A stretch of DNA of 64,000 bases, from contig OZ245062.1 of the NCBI GenBank assembly GCA_965224785.1, forward strand, positions 2,418,001 to 2,482,000, in the 5' to 3' direction. The position numbers and the translations under genes were made by a program. This document shows, piece by piece, positions 52,194 to 60,979 of the stretch. This DNA comes from JALSNL01 sp036479585. Its GTDB lineage: Bacteria; Bacteroidota; Ignavibacteria; Ignavibacteriales; Melioribacteraceae. The notes beneath the pieces were generated by a model that saw only the letters and a program-made list of their open reading frames with translations, had not been told where the DNA came from and made no database searches. Position 1 is the stretch's first letter, and every line of letters starts with the position of its first letter.

Positions 52194-53045
52194 TTACACT
52201 CCACTAAAAGCATTAAATCCACCATCAATAGGAAGAACAACACCAGTAATAAATTTTGAAGAATCCGAAAGTAAAAATAATGTTGCTCCTATCAAGTCCT
52301 CTGGTTCTCCAAACTTCTCCATTGGAGTGCTGGAAATAATTTTATTTCCTCTTTCAGTTAGCTCGTTAGTTTTTTCATCAGTTAATAAAAATCTATTTTG
52401 ATTTGTTAGGAAAAATCCAGGTGCTATTGAGTTTACTCGTACATTCATTTTTGCAAAGTGAACAGCAAGCCATTCAGTAAAATTATTTATAGCTGATTTA
52501 GATGCAGAATAAGCTGGAATTTTTGTTAACGGATGATAAGCACTCATTGATGAAACATTTAGAATTGCTCCACTTTTATTTTCAACCATTTCTTTTGCAA
52601 AAACCATTGTTGGTAAAAGTGTTCCTAAAATATTAAGATCAAAAACTTTTTGAAATCCTTCCAACTCTAAACCAAAAAATGTTGAGTCAAGTGAATCTAC
52701 ATTTTTATCCGTAATGAGTTCGTCTTTTGTTGTTGCTTTCGGAGAATTTCCACCAGCAGCATTGATAAGTAAATCAACTTTGCCAAACTTTTTCAGAATA
52801 ATTTCTTTTGCATTATTTAAAGATTGTTTATCTACTACATCTGCACTTATCCCAATAGCTTCAGTACCCGTAGAGTTTTGAATTTCTTCAGCAATGCTTT
52901 CTGCTCTCTCTTTGTTACGTGCAAGTATTGCAATTTTCACTCCAGCTTCTGCAAGACCTTTTGCCATTACAGAACCTAAGACTCCACTGCCTCCGGTAAT
53001 TACGCATACTTTATTTTTAAGATCACTAAATATTTTATTTTCCAT
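52194..53045 (-). CDS. uxuB: SDR-family D-mannonate oxidoreductase (fructuronate reductase type)
   Basis: Short-chain dehydrogenase, 283 residues from the ATG at 53045 (AGGA upstream; a TTG at 53060 is less likely). NAD-binding VCVITGGSGVLGSVMAKGLA, LLINAAGGNSPKATT, catalytic Ser in NVSSMSAYHP and Tyr-x-x-x-Lys in IPAYSASKSAI. AGGNSPKATT and the ~40-residue insert after it match the SDR-type UxuB/YjmF enzymes that reduce D-fructuronate to D-mannonate. It sits between a KDG kinase-like gene and uxaC, which supports the call. Confidence 0.82.
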   Translation of the reverse strand: MENKIFSDLKNKVCVITGGSGVLGSVMAKGLAEAGVKIAILARNKERAESIAEEIQNSTGTEAIGISADVVDKQSLNNAKEIILKKFGKVDLLINAAGGNSPKATTKDELITDKNVDSLDSTFFGLELEGFQKVFDLNILGTLLPTMVFAKEMVENKSGAILNVSSMSAYHPLTKIPAYSASKSAINNFTEWLAVHFAKMNVRVNSIAPGFFLTNQNRFLLTDEKTNELTERGNKIISSTPMEKFGEPEDLIGATLFLLSDSSKFITGVVLPIDGGFNAFSGV

Positions 53046-53085
53046 TTTGTTCCTAAACAATTATTTTAGATTTACAAAGTTAGTC

Positions 53086-53167
53086 TGTCATTCCGGTTTC
53101 CAGTTCTTTTGGAATACCGGAATCTGTTAGCTTGGAGATTCCGGCACAAAAGACAACCGGAATGACA
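53086..53167. repeat. TGTCATT palindromic repeat, subfamily C
   Basis: TGTCATTCCGGTTTCCAG ... GGAATACCGGAATC ... GGAGATTCCGG ... CAACCGGAATGACA. The ends pair as CATTCCGGTT / AACCGGAATG. The left half has a truncated relative at 25360. Located between uxaC and the SDR gene. Confidence 0.85.
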
Positions 53168-53209
53168 AACCAAAACATTTTTCAATATGAAAGGTTATTC
53201 AAAAACACT

Positions 53210-54610
53210 TTACAAATTATAAGCTTTTCTAACCAATCCATTTGTAAGTTCGTACATTAGTTTATGTGCATCTTCAATATCAATTATATGTTCTGCAACT
53301 TGTTGAGCCAAGAAATTTGAATCAACTCTTCTTGCAACATCGTGTCTTGCTGGAATTGATAAGAAGGCTCTTGTATCATCATTAAAGCCAACAGTATTAT
53401 AGAAGCCGGCTGTTTCTGTTGTCATCTCTCTGTATCTAGTCATCCCTTGAATACTATCGTGAAACCACCAAGCTGGTCCGAGTTTCATTGCCGGATAATG
53501 TCCAGCTAACGGAGCTAACTCTCTACTGTATGATGTTTCATCGAGCGTAAAAACAATAAATTTAAATTTAGGATTGTTGCCATACTCGTTTAGTAATTCG
53601 TGAAGATTTTTTGTGTACTCAGTTTGCATCGGAATATCACAACCTTTGTCCAATCCAAATTTATTAAAAACTATTTTGTTATGATTCCTCATTGAACCAG
53701 GATGAAGTTGCATTACAAGCCCATCTTCACAACTCATTCTTGCCATTTCCATTAGCATATTTGCAGTAAATAATTTTTCATCTTCAACAGTTGCAGTTGA
53801 TTTTAATGCCCTGGAAAAAATTGCATCAACTTCACCATCAGATAACTTATGAGTGAAAGGCGATTGAACTCCTTGGTCGGTAGCTGTTGCTCCCATCTTA
53901 ATGAAATATTTTCTTCTATTTTCGATAGCTTCAATAAAACTTTTATAACTGGAAATTTCTATTCCAGAAGCTTTACTCAATTTATTAATTTCTTCTTTCC
54001 AATTACCAGCAAGAATATTTACAACAGCATCCGGTCTGAATGTTGGAATAACTTTTCCATTCCAATTTGAATTTGATATTTGCTTATGATACTCAAGTGT
54101 ATTTGAAGCTGCATCTGTTGTTGCAAGCAAATCAATATTGAATTTATCAAAAAGTGTACGTGGCAAAAATTCAGGGGATTTTAGTTTTGCTGAAATCTCT
54201 TCATAAATATCCAAAGCATTTTTACCATTAAGTGATTTGGTAATTCCCAAAACTTCTTCTAATGCGTGCTTTAACCAAACACTTGATGGAGTTCCAGAAT
54301 AGAGATAGAAATTCTCAGCAAAAAGTTGCCATATTTTTTTAGAATCTGTTTCTACATCTGTTCCATCAACTGTTGGGATACCAAGAGACTCTAATGAAAT
54401 TCCTTGCGAATATAACATCCGAGTAATGTAATGGTCCGGTATAATAAGTAAGTCTGTTGGATTAGGGAATGGAGTGTTCTCAGCTAATAGCTTAGGCTCA
54501 ACGTGTCCGTGTGGACTTATAATTGGCAAGTCTTTAACCTCAGAATATAATTCCCAAGCAATTTTTCTTGTCTCTGGATTTGAATCAAAAAATCTAAATT
54601 TGTTTAACAT
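53210..54610 (-). CDS. uxaC: Uronate isomerase
   Basis: Isomerises D-glucuronate to D-fructuronate and D-galacturonate to D-tagaturonate. A 466-residue amidohydrolase-superfamily member with ISPHGHVEPKLLAENTPFPN (HxH metal motif), IIPDHYITRMLYSQGI, DLLATTDAASNTLEYHKQI, MQLHPGSMRNHN and GWWFxDS-like GPAWWFHDSIQGMTRYREM at the C-terminal part. Length and motifs are complete. First committed step of the hexuronate pathway encoded around it. Confidence 0.95.
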   Translation of the reverse strand: MLNKFRFFDSNPETRKIAWELYSEVKDLPIISPHGHVEPKLLAENTPFPNPTDLLIIPDHYITRMLYSQGISLESLGIPTVDGTDVETDSKKIWQLFAENFYLYSGTPSSVWLKHALEEVLGITKSLNGKNALDIYEEISAKLKSPEFLPRTLFDKFNIDLLATTDAASNTLEYHKQISNSNWNGKVIPTFRPDAVVNILAGNWKEEINKLSKASGIEISSYKSFIEAIENRRKYFIKMGATATDQGVQSPFTHKLSDGEVDAIFSRALKSTATVEDEKLFTANMLMEMARMSCEDGLVMQLHPGSMRNHNKIVFNKFGLDKGCDIPMQTEYTKNLHELLNEYGNNPKFKFIVFTLDETSYSRELAPLAGHYPAMKLGPAWWFHDSIQGMTRYREMTTETAGFYNTVGFNDDTRAFLSIPARHDVARRVDSNFLAQQVAEHIIDIEDAHKLMYELTNGLVRKAYNL

Positions 54611-54649
54611 TGTTTTCTCATTTGGTTAACAATTATCATTTCTTTAGCT

Positions 54650-54722
54650 TGTCATTTCCGAATGTCCTTATCGGAAATCCATTTAACTTTGTTCTGGATT
54701 CCCAATCAAGTTGGGAATAACA
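54650..54722. repeat. TGTCATT palindromic repeat, subfamily B
   Basis: TGTCATTTCCGAATG and TTATCGGAAATCCATT give the left hairpin; GGATTCCCAATCAAGTTGGGAATAACA the right, ending AATAACA instead of AATGACA. Paired substitutions (CCCAA/TTGGG for CCCAG/CTGGG) keep the stem. Between uxaE and uxaC. Confidence 0.85.
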
Positions 54723-54753
54723 ACAAGGAAATCATTCTACAAAAATATTTATC

Positions 54754-56301
54754 TTATTTAAACGGAAGAAGATGTTTTTCAAAATGCTTAGTTAAATATT
54801 CATAATGTAAATCTTCATTTTCTTCCAAACACTTATAAATTCTATTTCTGTAGATATAATTATTTGCATCGTCCTTTATTGTAAGCACTAATCCAAATGT
54901 TACGTGGAAAACTTGACGTGCATCATTTTGATTTAGTAAATCTTTTAGTTCTTCATCCTTATAACTGTCTGCTGAAAGTACTTTGTTTATGTCAGCAGAA
55001 ATGTGGTAAGTCTTTTTTTCCACTTCAAAATGTTTACGAGAAAAATCTAATATTTCTCCAAATAATTTCACATCAACAGTTGCAACAACTCTTAGTGCTT
55101 CCAAGTAGCTTGTACCAGCAGTCTTAACGTGAGTAACACCTCGCTTAAGTGAACCAATTGTTTTGTAAACATCAAACTTATCACTTCCCGAGTGAAGACT
55201 AATTTTATAATTACCAAAGTATTCTGTTATTGCAAGGTGCTTAATGTATTCGGTTTTAAATATTTCCAAATCACCGATGTAATCAATACCCTTTTCAAAA
55301 TCACCAATAAAACGTGGAGCAAGACTAATGATATCAACGTTTAGTAGAGTTAGTTCGTTAACCATAAAATAATGTTCAAAGGGTGTTGTAACCGATTCAG
55401 TTTCATCAACAGAAACTTCAACCTCAACATCCCACTTCGGATAAGTGGAACGAAGATAATTATTCATTTTATTTATAAATAATATTGACTTGCCATATTT
55501 CACAAATGCTCTTAATGTATCTTCTTCCGATGGAGCTAATTTTAGTTCATTATTAATTTCAATTACTTCGTTTGAATATCTATTAATAACTGCATCCGTG
55601 GCTTCATCATTCTTCCACTTTAAATTTTTCACATATTCTTTCAAATCATCGACTGAAATAGAATCAGCTTCATTAACAACGTGCTCGTTCGGATCAAATG
55701 TAAACATTTTGTAACCAGCTTTTACCATTCTGTCTATATCATCTGTGGTCTTTAGATGATCTGCATCCGCACCAAACCCGGTAGTAAAACCTTCTTGCAT
55801 AACTGCCCAAACTGCCGCATCCATTACGTCTTCAGCTTCTCGCTGCGTTCGAGTAAGTTCTCTAATTGATTGTTGTGCAAGAACAGGAATGAAATCTGGA
55901 TTAACAGAAAGCGAACGAAGATGTGCAGGGTTAGCAGTTCCAATTCTATCTCCAAACCCAAACGAGTTTTTTAATCCAATAACTTTTGAAACTGTAAAAT
56001 CAAATATCTTTTGAAGTTCTAAAACATTTTTATGTGTGAAATCACTTTTTTTAATCACTTCATTTTCACTTTTAAGAATTATGCTACCATCAAAATTATT
56101 TAGCAATTCACTTTTACTATCCGAATAAATAAATAGATTTTTGTTGTTTTCAGTTACCCCAATAAAAAATAAATATTCATCATATTTATGAATAGAATTT
56201 TCATAGACTAAAACATTTATTTTTTCAATTTCGAGTGTGAATTTTTCATTTTTTGAACTTTTTACACTTTCATAACTTTTAAGTAATTGTTCTTTTATCA
56301 T
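54754..56301 (-). CDS. uxaE: Tagaturonate/fructuronate epimerase
   Basis: A 515-residue protein of the UxaE family, which epimerises D-tagaturonate to D-fructuronate and so joins galacturonate to the glucuronate route without UxaB/UxaA. Recognised from FGFGDRIGTANPAHLRSL, QREAEDVMDAAVWAVMQEG and GFGADADHLKTTDDIDRM, and the C-terminal ISLHSGSDKFDVYKTIG. The GGAG site lies 5 bases before the ATG at 56301. Its presence next to uxaC explains how both hexuronates enter one path. It lies 27 bp after the LacI regulator gene. Confidence 0.87.
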   Translation of the reverse strand: MIKEQLLKSYESVKSSKNEKFTLEIEKINVLVYENSIHKYDEYLFFIGVTENNKNLFIYSDSKSELLNNFDGSIILKSENEVIKKSDFTHKNVLELQKIFDFTVSKVIGLKNSFGFGDRIGTANPAHLRSLSVNPDFIPVLAQQSIRELTRTQREAEDVMDAAVWAVMQEGFTTGFGADADHLKTTDDIDRMVKAGYKMFTFDPNEHVVNEADSISVDDLKEYVKNLKWKNDEATDAVINRYSNEVIEINNELKLAPSEEDTLRAFVKYGKSILFINKMNNYLRSTYPKWDVEVEVSVDETESVTTPFEHYFMVNELTLLNVDIISLAPRFIGDFEKGIDYIGDLEIFKTEYIKHLAITEYFGNYKISLHSGSDKFDVYKTIGSLKRGVTHVKTAGTSYLEALRVVATVDVKLFGEILDFSRKHFEVEKKTYHISADINKVLSADSYKDEELKDLLNQNDARQVFHVTFGLVLTIKDDANNYIYRNRIYKCLEENEDLHYEYLTKHFEKHLLPFK

Positions 56302-56328
56302 TCTTGCTCCATTAAATCATTTATTAGA

Positions 56329-57354
56329 TTAAATTTTCATACAAGTATTTCTCATTACTAATTCAGTTTCAACTTGCAAGTGTTTCACTTTACCTTTTCC
56401 GTTTGAGTTAATTAGTTCAAATACTAGTTTAACAACTTTTTTTGCATAGTTGTTTGTGTTATGAGTAATACAACTTAGCGAAGGATTTAGATATTCATTT
56501 ATGTCACTATCACCAAAGCAAATAATATCAAGCTCATAAGGGATTTTTACTCCAACATCTTTTGCAGCTTCAATAATGCCAAGTGCAATTGGAAATGTTG
56601 TAGCAAATAATAAATCAGGGAGACAATCTTCATTATACATATTCATAAATGAATTATAGCCATCTTTTTTTCCAAAACCAGAAAAAGTTATTGAGCTTTT
56701 ATTTATTGTTAGATTATGATTTTTCATAGCTTGCTTAAAACCCAAATGTCTATCTTTCCCTATGTTACTATCTTGCCAACCACCAATATGTCCAATGTTT
56801 TCATAACCTTGCTCAATAGCTTTTTCTACTGCTATTAAAGCACCCTCTTTATTTTTTAATGTTACCGAACAATATTTTTCATCATCAATTGTTCTATCAA
56901 AAAAGACAATTGGAATTCCTATATCTTTAATTTTTGCAAATACTTTTTCGTTCTCAGAATGTTCAACAACAGAAATAATAATTCCATCCACTTGCATAGA
57001 TAACATTGTCTCTAAATGTTTTTTCTCTTTCTTTGTATCTTCCTGGGAAACTGCAAGAATAATATCATAATTATTTTCAAATGCATATTCATAAATCAAC
57101 TCAATCATAGTAGCAAAAAAATGATTTGCAATAACCGGAATTATAACGCCAATAGTATTTGTTTTTTTAGCAGATAGATTTCTTGCGGCAAAGTTTGGGA
57201 TATATCCCAATTTATCTGCTACCTCTTTTATTTGGATAGCATGTTCTTCAGGAATATCAGAATGATTTCTTAATGCTTTTGAAATTGTTACAGTGGAAAC
57301 ATTAAGTTTCTTAGCTATATCACTTAGTTTAATTTGTTTTTTAATTTTCAACAT
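56329..57354 (-). CDS. LacI-family transcriptional regulator
   Basis: A 341-residue repressor-type protein. The helix-turn-helix reads IKLSDIAKKLNVSTVTISKALRNH (in two parts, residues ~8-31), the hinge helix LGYIPNFAARNLS, then the periplasmic-binding fold (TNTIGVIIPVIANHFFATMI; IPIVFFDRTI; LDIICFGDSDINEYLNPSLSC). It likely senses a hexuronate pathway intermediate. An imperfect palindrome AGTTAGC-GTTTACT at 57360-57373, with the central CG typical of LacI sites, lies just before its own start and could be an autoregulatory operator. It is the first gene upstream of uxaE on the same strand. Confidence 0.9.
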   Translation of the reverse strand: MLKIKKQIKLSDIAKKLNVSTVTISKALRNHSDIPEEHAIQIKEVADKLGYIPNFAARNLSAKKTNTIGVIIPVIANHFFATMIELIYEYAFENNYDIILAVSQEDTKKEKKHLETMLSMQVDGIIISVVEHSENEKVFAKIKDIGIPIVFFDRTIDDEKYCSVTLKNKEGALIAVEKAIEQGYENIGHIGGWQDSNIGKDRHLGFKQAMKNHNLTINKSSITFSGFGKKDGYNSFMNMYNEDCLPDLLFATTFPIALGIIEAAKDVGVKIPYELDIICFGDSDINEYLNPSLSCITHNTNNYAKKVVKLVFELINSNGKGKVKHLQVETELVMRNTCMKI

Positions 57355-57483
57355 ATTTAAGTTAGCGTTTACTTTATCGATTACTAATATAACTATATTT
57401 TTTACGAAAACAAATTATGTTTGAATTTCTCTGGTGATTTGTGTTTCTGATTATGAATTTGGGAAAGATAGGAATGAGATAAC

Positions 57484-57656
57484 AGAGTTTCTGCAAAATA
57501 ATAAAATTATGTCACTCCAAACTTGATTGGGAATCCAGGCTACACAAACAATGGATCTCCGATTAAAACATTCGGAGGTGACATCTATGGGATAAAAAAT
57601 ATTATTTTTTCTACCCATCTCATTAGTCATTTTATAATTTATTTTGCAGAAACTCT
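57484..57656. repeat. 18-bp inverted repeat enclosing a TGTCATT repeat
   Basis: AGAGTTTCTGCAAAATAA at 57484-57501 is the exact reverse complement of 57639-57656. The 137-bp spacer contains the subfamily B copy at 57510-57583 and an AT-rich segment. It may be a larger palindromic element into which the B repeat was inserted, or one compound stem. Confidence 0.6.
57510..57583. repeat. TGTCATT palindromic repeat, subfamily B (reversed)
   Basis: TGTCACTCCAAACTTGATTG ... GGAATCCAGG at the left and GGATCTCCGAT ... ATTCGGAGGTGACA at the right. The outer ends have co-varied (TGTCACTCC with GGAGGTGACA), keeping the outer pairing. Confidence 0.8.
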
Positions 57657-57763
57657 AACCTTTGAAAGGAAAATGATTTTACAAAACATTTAGGAACAAA
57701 ATTTATTTTAGTCTTTTGTTTTTAATTGTTTGTAAGAATCATATATTTGTAATTCAAATTTTT

Positions 57764-57852
57764 GGAGAGGTGCAGGAGTGGTTGAACTGGCTCGCTTGGA
57801 AAGCGTGTGTACGGGTTAAACCGTACCGTGGGTTCGAATCCCACTCTCTCCA
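57764..57852 (+). tRNA. tRNA-Ser (GGA)
   Basis: Class II tRNA: acceptor GGAGAGG / TCTCTCC (one G-T pair), D arm CAG...CTG with GTGG-TTGAA loop, anticodon loop TTGGAAA (anticodon GGA at 57798-57800), long variable arm GTACGG-GTTAAA-CCGTAC, T arm GTGGG-TTCGAAT-CCCAC. It reads UCC/UCU codons. The second anticodon-stem pair is T-T (57792 and 57806). The base after the acceptor is A and CCA is not encoded. It is convergent with the DUF1501 gene, whose stop is 45 bp away. Confidence 0.96.
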
Positions 57853-57897
57853 CAAGTTTTTATCAGTAAAGTTATTTTATACTTTTCTCAACAAACA

Positions 57898-59433
57898 CTA
57901 TTTGAGAAGTGTCATCTTTCTACTACTTGTAAATCTACCAGCTTTTATTCTATAGATGTAAACACCACTTGCTAATTTTGCTCCACCTTTACTTGCATTA
58001 AAATCAATAGTGTAATCTCCCGCTTTATAATTTCCGTTAACAAGTTCACGAACCTTTCTACCAAGCATATCATAAACAATAATTGATACTTTATTTGCAC
58101 TTGCAAGTGAAAACTTAATTCTTGTTGTTGGATTAAACGGGTTAGGATAATTTTGACTTAAATTAAAAGTAAACGGAATATTATTTTTAACACCAACTGG
58201 ACCACCTAGAAATGATAATGTTCCAAAATCTCTTTTTAAAATAGTTTTTCTAGCAGACTTACCAATTCCTAGATGATCTCTCATAACTGTGCTATAAACT
58301 TCTCTAAAATCATACTCGTGAGGTAAATCTCCAAATGTATCTAATTTAGATAGATCTGCTTGATCTCCGTAAAAGCCACCTTGTACAGAATTACCAAATA
58401 CAAACAAAGGAGCTGCAGCACCGTGATCAGTTCCCAATCCACCATTTTGTGCAACACGTCTTCCAAACTCAGAAACAGTCATCAGCACAATTTTATCTGC
58501 AAGTCCTTGTTGCTCTATATCCCTTTGAAATGCTAAAACTGAATCTGCAAATTCTTTAAGAAGTTGAGGATGATCATCAGCTTGTTTGGCATGAGTATCA
58601 AAACCCCAATGTGATGCAACATAAACTGGAGTTTTCATGTTACCAGCTATTAAATTTGCAATAACTCTTAATTGCCAGCCAATCCAAGTATCAGGGTATT
58701 CAACATCGTGCCATCCAGCATCTGCATGTTCTTTAATAATACTTGCATATTTTATTGACTGACTTGAAACTTGTTTTAAAAATTTCAACTCATTCCCAGC
58801 AAGTGTATCTGGAACTGGTTCGTTATCAATCATACTTCCTTGGGTTAACTCATTGAAGCTCCATGGATCATCAAAAGAAATTCCCATCCCACCATGATTT
58901 GATTCAAGTAATAAGGACTGAGTAGAACCAAGTTCAACAGCCATAGGGTGATTAGGAATTGTTCCTGGATAATTAGGATTTGCATTTTCTAAAGTTCGCC
59001 CTAACCATCCATCATAATAATATTTGTCAACATCAGATGCACTTAACCAAACATCTGTCGAACGAAAATGAGATCTATCTTGATTATCATAACCAACATT
59101 TTGAATGATGCCCATTTTCCCTTCATCAAATAATGGTTGAAGAGCTTGCATATTAGGATTGAATCCTAGTTGAGAAGTTATTTTAATCACTTCATTTTTA
59201 TTTATTGCAAGCGTAGGTCTATTCGAATAATATAAATCATCTTCAAAAGGAACAATGGTATTTAAACCGTCATTACCACCTTTTAATTGTAAGACAACTA
59301 AAATTTTACCATCGAAATTCTTAATGTTTAGAAATGGTTTTGCAAATGCCTTTATTGGCAATCCACTTAAATTTAAAGCAGTTGCTCCGCCACCAATTAT
59401 TCCTGCACGTTTTAAAAAATCTCTTCTTTTCAT
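57898..59433 (-). CDS. DUF1501 protein with Tat-type signal and T9SS sorting domain
   Basis: A 511-residue exported protein. The N-terminus MKRRDFLKRAGIIGGGATAL has a twin-arginine motif followed by a hydrophobic stretch. The DUF1501 core (sulfatase-like fold; LVVLQLKGGNDGLNTIVPF, MGIIQNVGYDNQDRSHF, VSEFGRRVAQNGGLGTDHG) spans ~40-410. The last ~95 residues are a type A T9SS sorting domain: LSQNYPNPFNPTTRIKFSL, VYDMLGRKVRELVNG, SGVYIYRIKAG, ending RKMTLLK. So it appears to cross the inner membrane by Tat and the outer membrane through SprA. It overlaps the gene order DUF1800-DUF1501, with a 4-bp gap to the DUF1800 stop. Confidence 0.92.
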   Translation of the reverse strand: MKRRDFLKRAGIIGGGATALNLSGLPIKAFAKPFLNIKNFDGKILVVLQLKGGNDGLNTIVPFEDDLYYSNRPTLAINKNEVIKITSQLGFNPNMQALQPLFDEGKMGIIQNVGYDNQDRSHFRSTDVWLSASDVDKYYYDGWLGRTLENANPNYPGTIPNHPMAVELGSTQSLLLESNHGGMGISFDDPWSFNELTQGSMIDNEPVPDTLAGNELKFLKQVSSQSIKYASIIKEHADAGWHDVEYPDTWIGWQLRVIANLIAGNMKTPVYVASHWGFDTHAKQADDHPQLLKEFADSVLAFQRDIEQQGLADKIVLMTVSEFGRRVAQNGGLGTDHGAAAPLFVFGNSVQGGFYGDQADLSKLDTFGDLPHEYDFREVYSTVMRDHLGIGKSARKTILKRDFGTLSFLGGPVGVKNNIPFTFNLSQNYPNPFNPTTRIKFSLASANKVSIIVYDMLGRKVRELVNGNYKAGDYTIDFNASKGGAKLASGVYIYRIKAGRFTSSRKMTLLK

Positions 59434-59437
59434 AGTT

Positions 59438-60829
59438 TTATTTTAGTTGATATTCTGGAAGCCTTGTTAAGGCTTTAAAAAATTTAATTAGTCTTGCTTC
59501 TGCTCCATTATTATGGGTTGACCAATCTTCCTTTACTGAGCCATCCAACAAAGTCTGTAACATTCTATCTTTAGTATTTTGATTTATTGGAAATAAAAAC
59601 AAATAGTCAATTACATCGGTTACAAATTGTTCGGCTTCTTCAGAACTACTAAAAGTTCTTGCAAACTCTATAATATTAACTTTAAAACCTATATCTCCTG
59701 TTAAATTATCTTCCTCTTCTTCAACAATACTTTTACCTGTAAAAAGAGAATCAGAAAAACTATTTCTTAAAGGTATAAGTGATGTACTAATCCATTTTCT
59801 TTGCCCTTCCCAACCTCTAACATCAGGAGCATTAAAAATATATTGTTGAAGTTTTTCTGAGATGTTAGCGATATACCTATAGTTGATGGAAGTAATACTA
59901 AATTGCTTAAACATTCCAATAATCAAATCATAAGGAGATTTTATTTTTGAGGCTTTAATTGAATCATTATAAAAATATTCAGATTTGAACAAAGCAGAAA
60001 AAACTGGTTTAAGTTCATAATTATTATTTCTAAAAATATTAGCAAGCTCAGTAACCACAGCTTCATCCGGAATGTAATACACAAATTCCTTATAAATTTT
60101 TCTACATATAAATTTAGCAGTTTCATTTTGTTCAAAAATAATATCTACAATCTTAGCGTAATCAAAATTTCCACTTTGTCCCATAAATGTTTTAGAACCA
60201 GAATCGTGCAGATCAGAATCCAATGATGTTGTTAAATCATCAATATACCAACCAGTTAATGCACGTGCGGCATTTCTAATATCTTGCTCAGTATAGTTTC
60301 CAATTCCAATAGTAAAAAGTTCCATTAACTCACGTCCAAAATTTTCATTTGGAATATTTTTGGTGTTACTTTCACTATCAAGGTAAATTACCATTGCTGG
60401 ATCTATAGATATTTTTTTTGTTAACTCCTTAAAATTCCCCATAGCATATTCTCTGAATAAAGCATTTTGCTTATATTGGAATTGAGGGATAAAAACTTTT
60501 CTCGCTTCTGAAACAAAATGATTACTTAAAAATGCAACCATTTTTTCTGTAAATGATGTTGATTGTTTCCGCATCAGTTCATATTGCCAAATACCTAAGT
60601 GTCCATACATTAGAATATTACTTTCGGTATTATCCCAATCTGGCAATTGATTAACCCACAATCCAGGAGGAATTGGTTTTAGCGTAGTTCCTAAAAGGAT
60701 ATTATCAACAAAATCATCTAAGGAAAATGTTAACGCCTGAGTTACATCTTCTCTTTTAAAACCAAACATAGCTCTTGACAAAAGATGTTTTACATTTGAT
60801 TCATTCCATTCATTTAATTTTTTTAACAT
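59438..60829 (-). CDS. DUF1800 protein
   Basis: A 463-residue protein of the DUF1800 family, which is regularly encoded just upstream of DUF1501 genes. Marks are HLLSRAMFGFKREDVTQAL, ENFGRELMELFTIGIGNYTEQDIRNAARALTGW (split across two motifs; NFxRExMELFxLG is the family core) and IKSPYDLIIGMFKQFSI. It has no obvious signal peptide at the N-terminus (MLKKLNEWNESNVKHLLSRA) and no sorting domain. How it meets its partner is unclear, since the DUF1501 protein appears to be exported. The function of the pair is unknown. Confidence 0.88.
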   Translation of the reverse strand: MLKKLNEWNESNVKHLLSRAMFGFKREDVTQALTFSLDDFVDNILLGTTLKPIPPGLWVNQLPDWDNTESNILMYGHLGIWQYELMRKQSTSFTEKMVAFLSNHFVSEARKVFIPQFQYKQNALFREYAMGNFKELTKKISIDPAMVIYLDSESNTKNIPNENFGRELMELFTIGIGNYTEQDIRNAARALTGWYIDDLTTSLDSDLHDSGSKTFMGQSGNFDYAKIVDIIFEQNETAKFICRKIYKEFVYYIPDEAVVTELANIFRNNNYELKPVFSALFKSEYFYNDSIKASKIKSPYDLIIGMFKQFSITSINYRYIANISEKLQQYIFNAPDVRGWEGQRKWISTSLIPLRNSFSDSLFTGKSIVEEEEDNLTGDIGFKVNIIEFARTFSSSEEAEQFVTDVIDYLFLFPINQNTKDRMLQTLLDGSVKEDWSTHNNGAEARLIKFFKALTRLPEYQLK

Positions 60830-60979
60830 TTTTAATCTCTATTAAATATTTTTTCTTAAAGATATTTTTTTCAATTACAAAATACGTAATCTTTTTAGTA
60901 ACAAATTGATTCTCATCACAATTTTGTAAAAAAAAACAAATTAGATTTATTAAGTTTACTCTTTAAAAAGTAGTAATCA

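Larger units (their letters stand above)
57355..57763. other. 409-bp gap between LacI regulator and tRNA-Ser
   Basis: No protein gene is seen. It holds the candidate LacI operator (57360-57373), an 18-bp inverted repeat pair (57484-57501 / 57639-57656) surrounding a subfamily B repeat, and the tRNA promoter region. TATATTTG at 57742-57749 fits the Bacteroidota -7 pattern TAnnTTTG and would start transcription a few bases before the tRNA; the -33 TTTG at 57715 is spaced slightly too far. Confidence 0.45.

Noticed and set aside
57716..57955. 79-codon plus-strand frame across the tRNA
   Set aside because: It reads through tRNA-Ser and into the antisense of the DUF1501 gene; not a protein gene.
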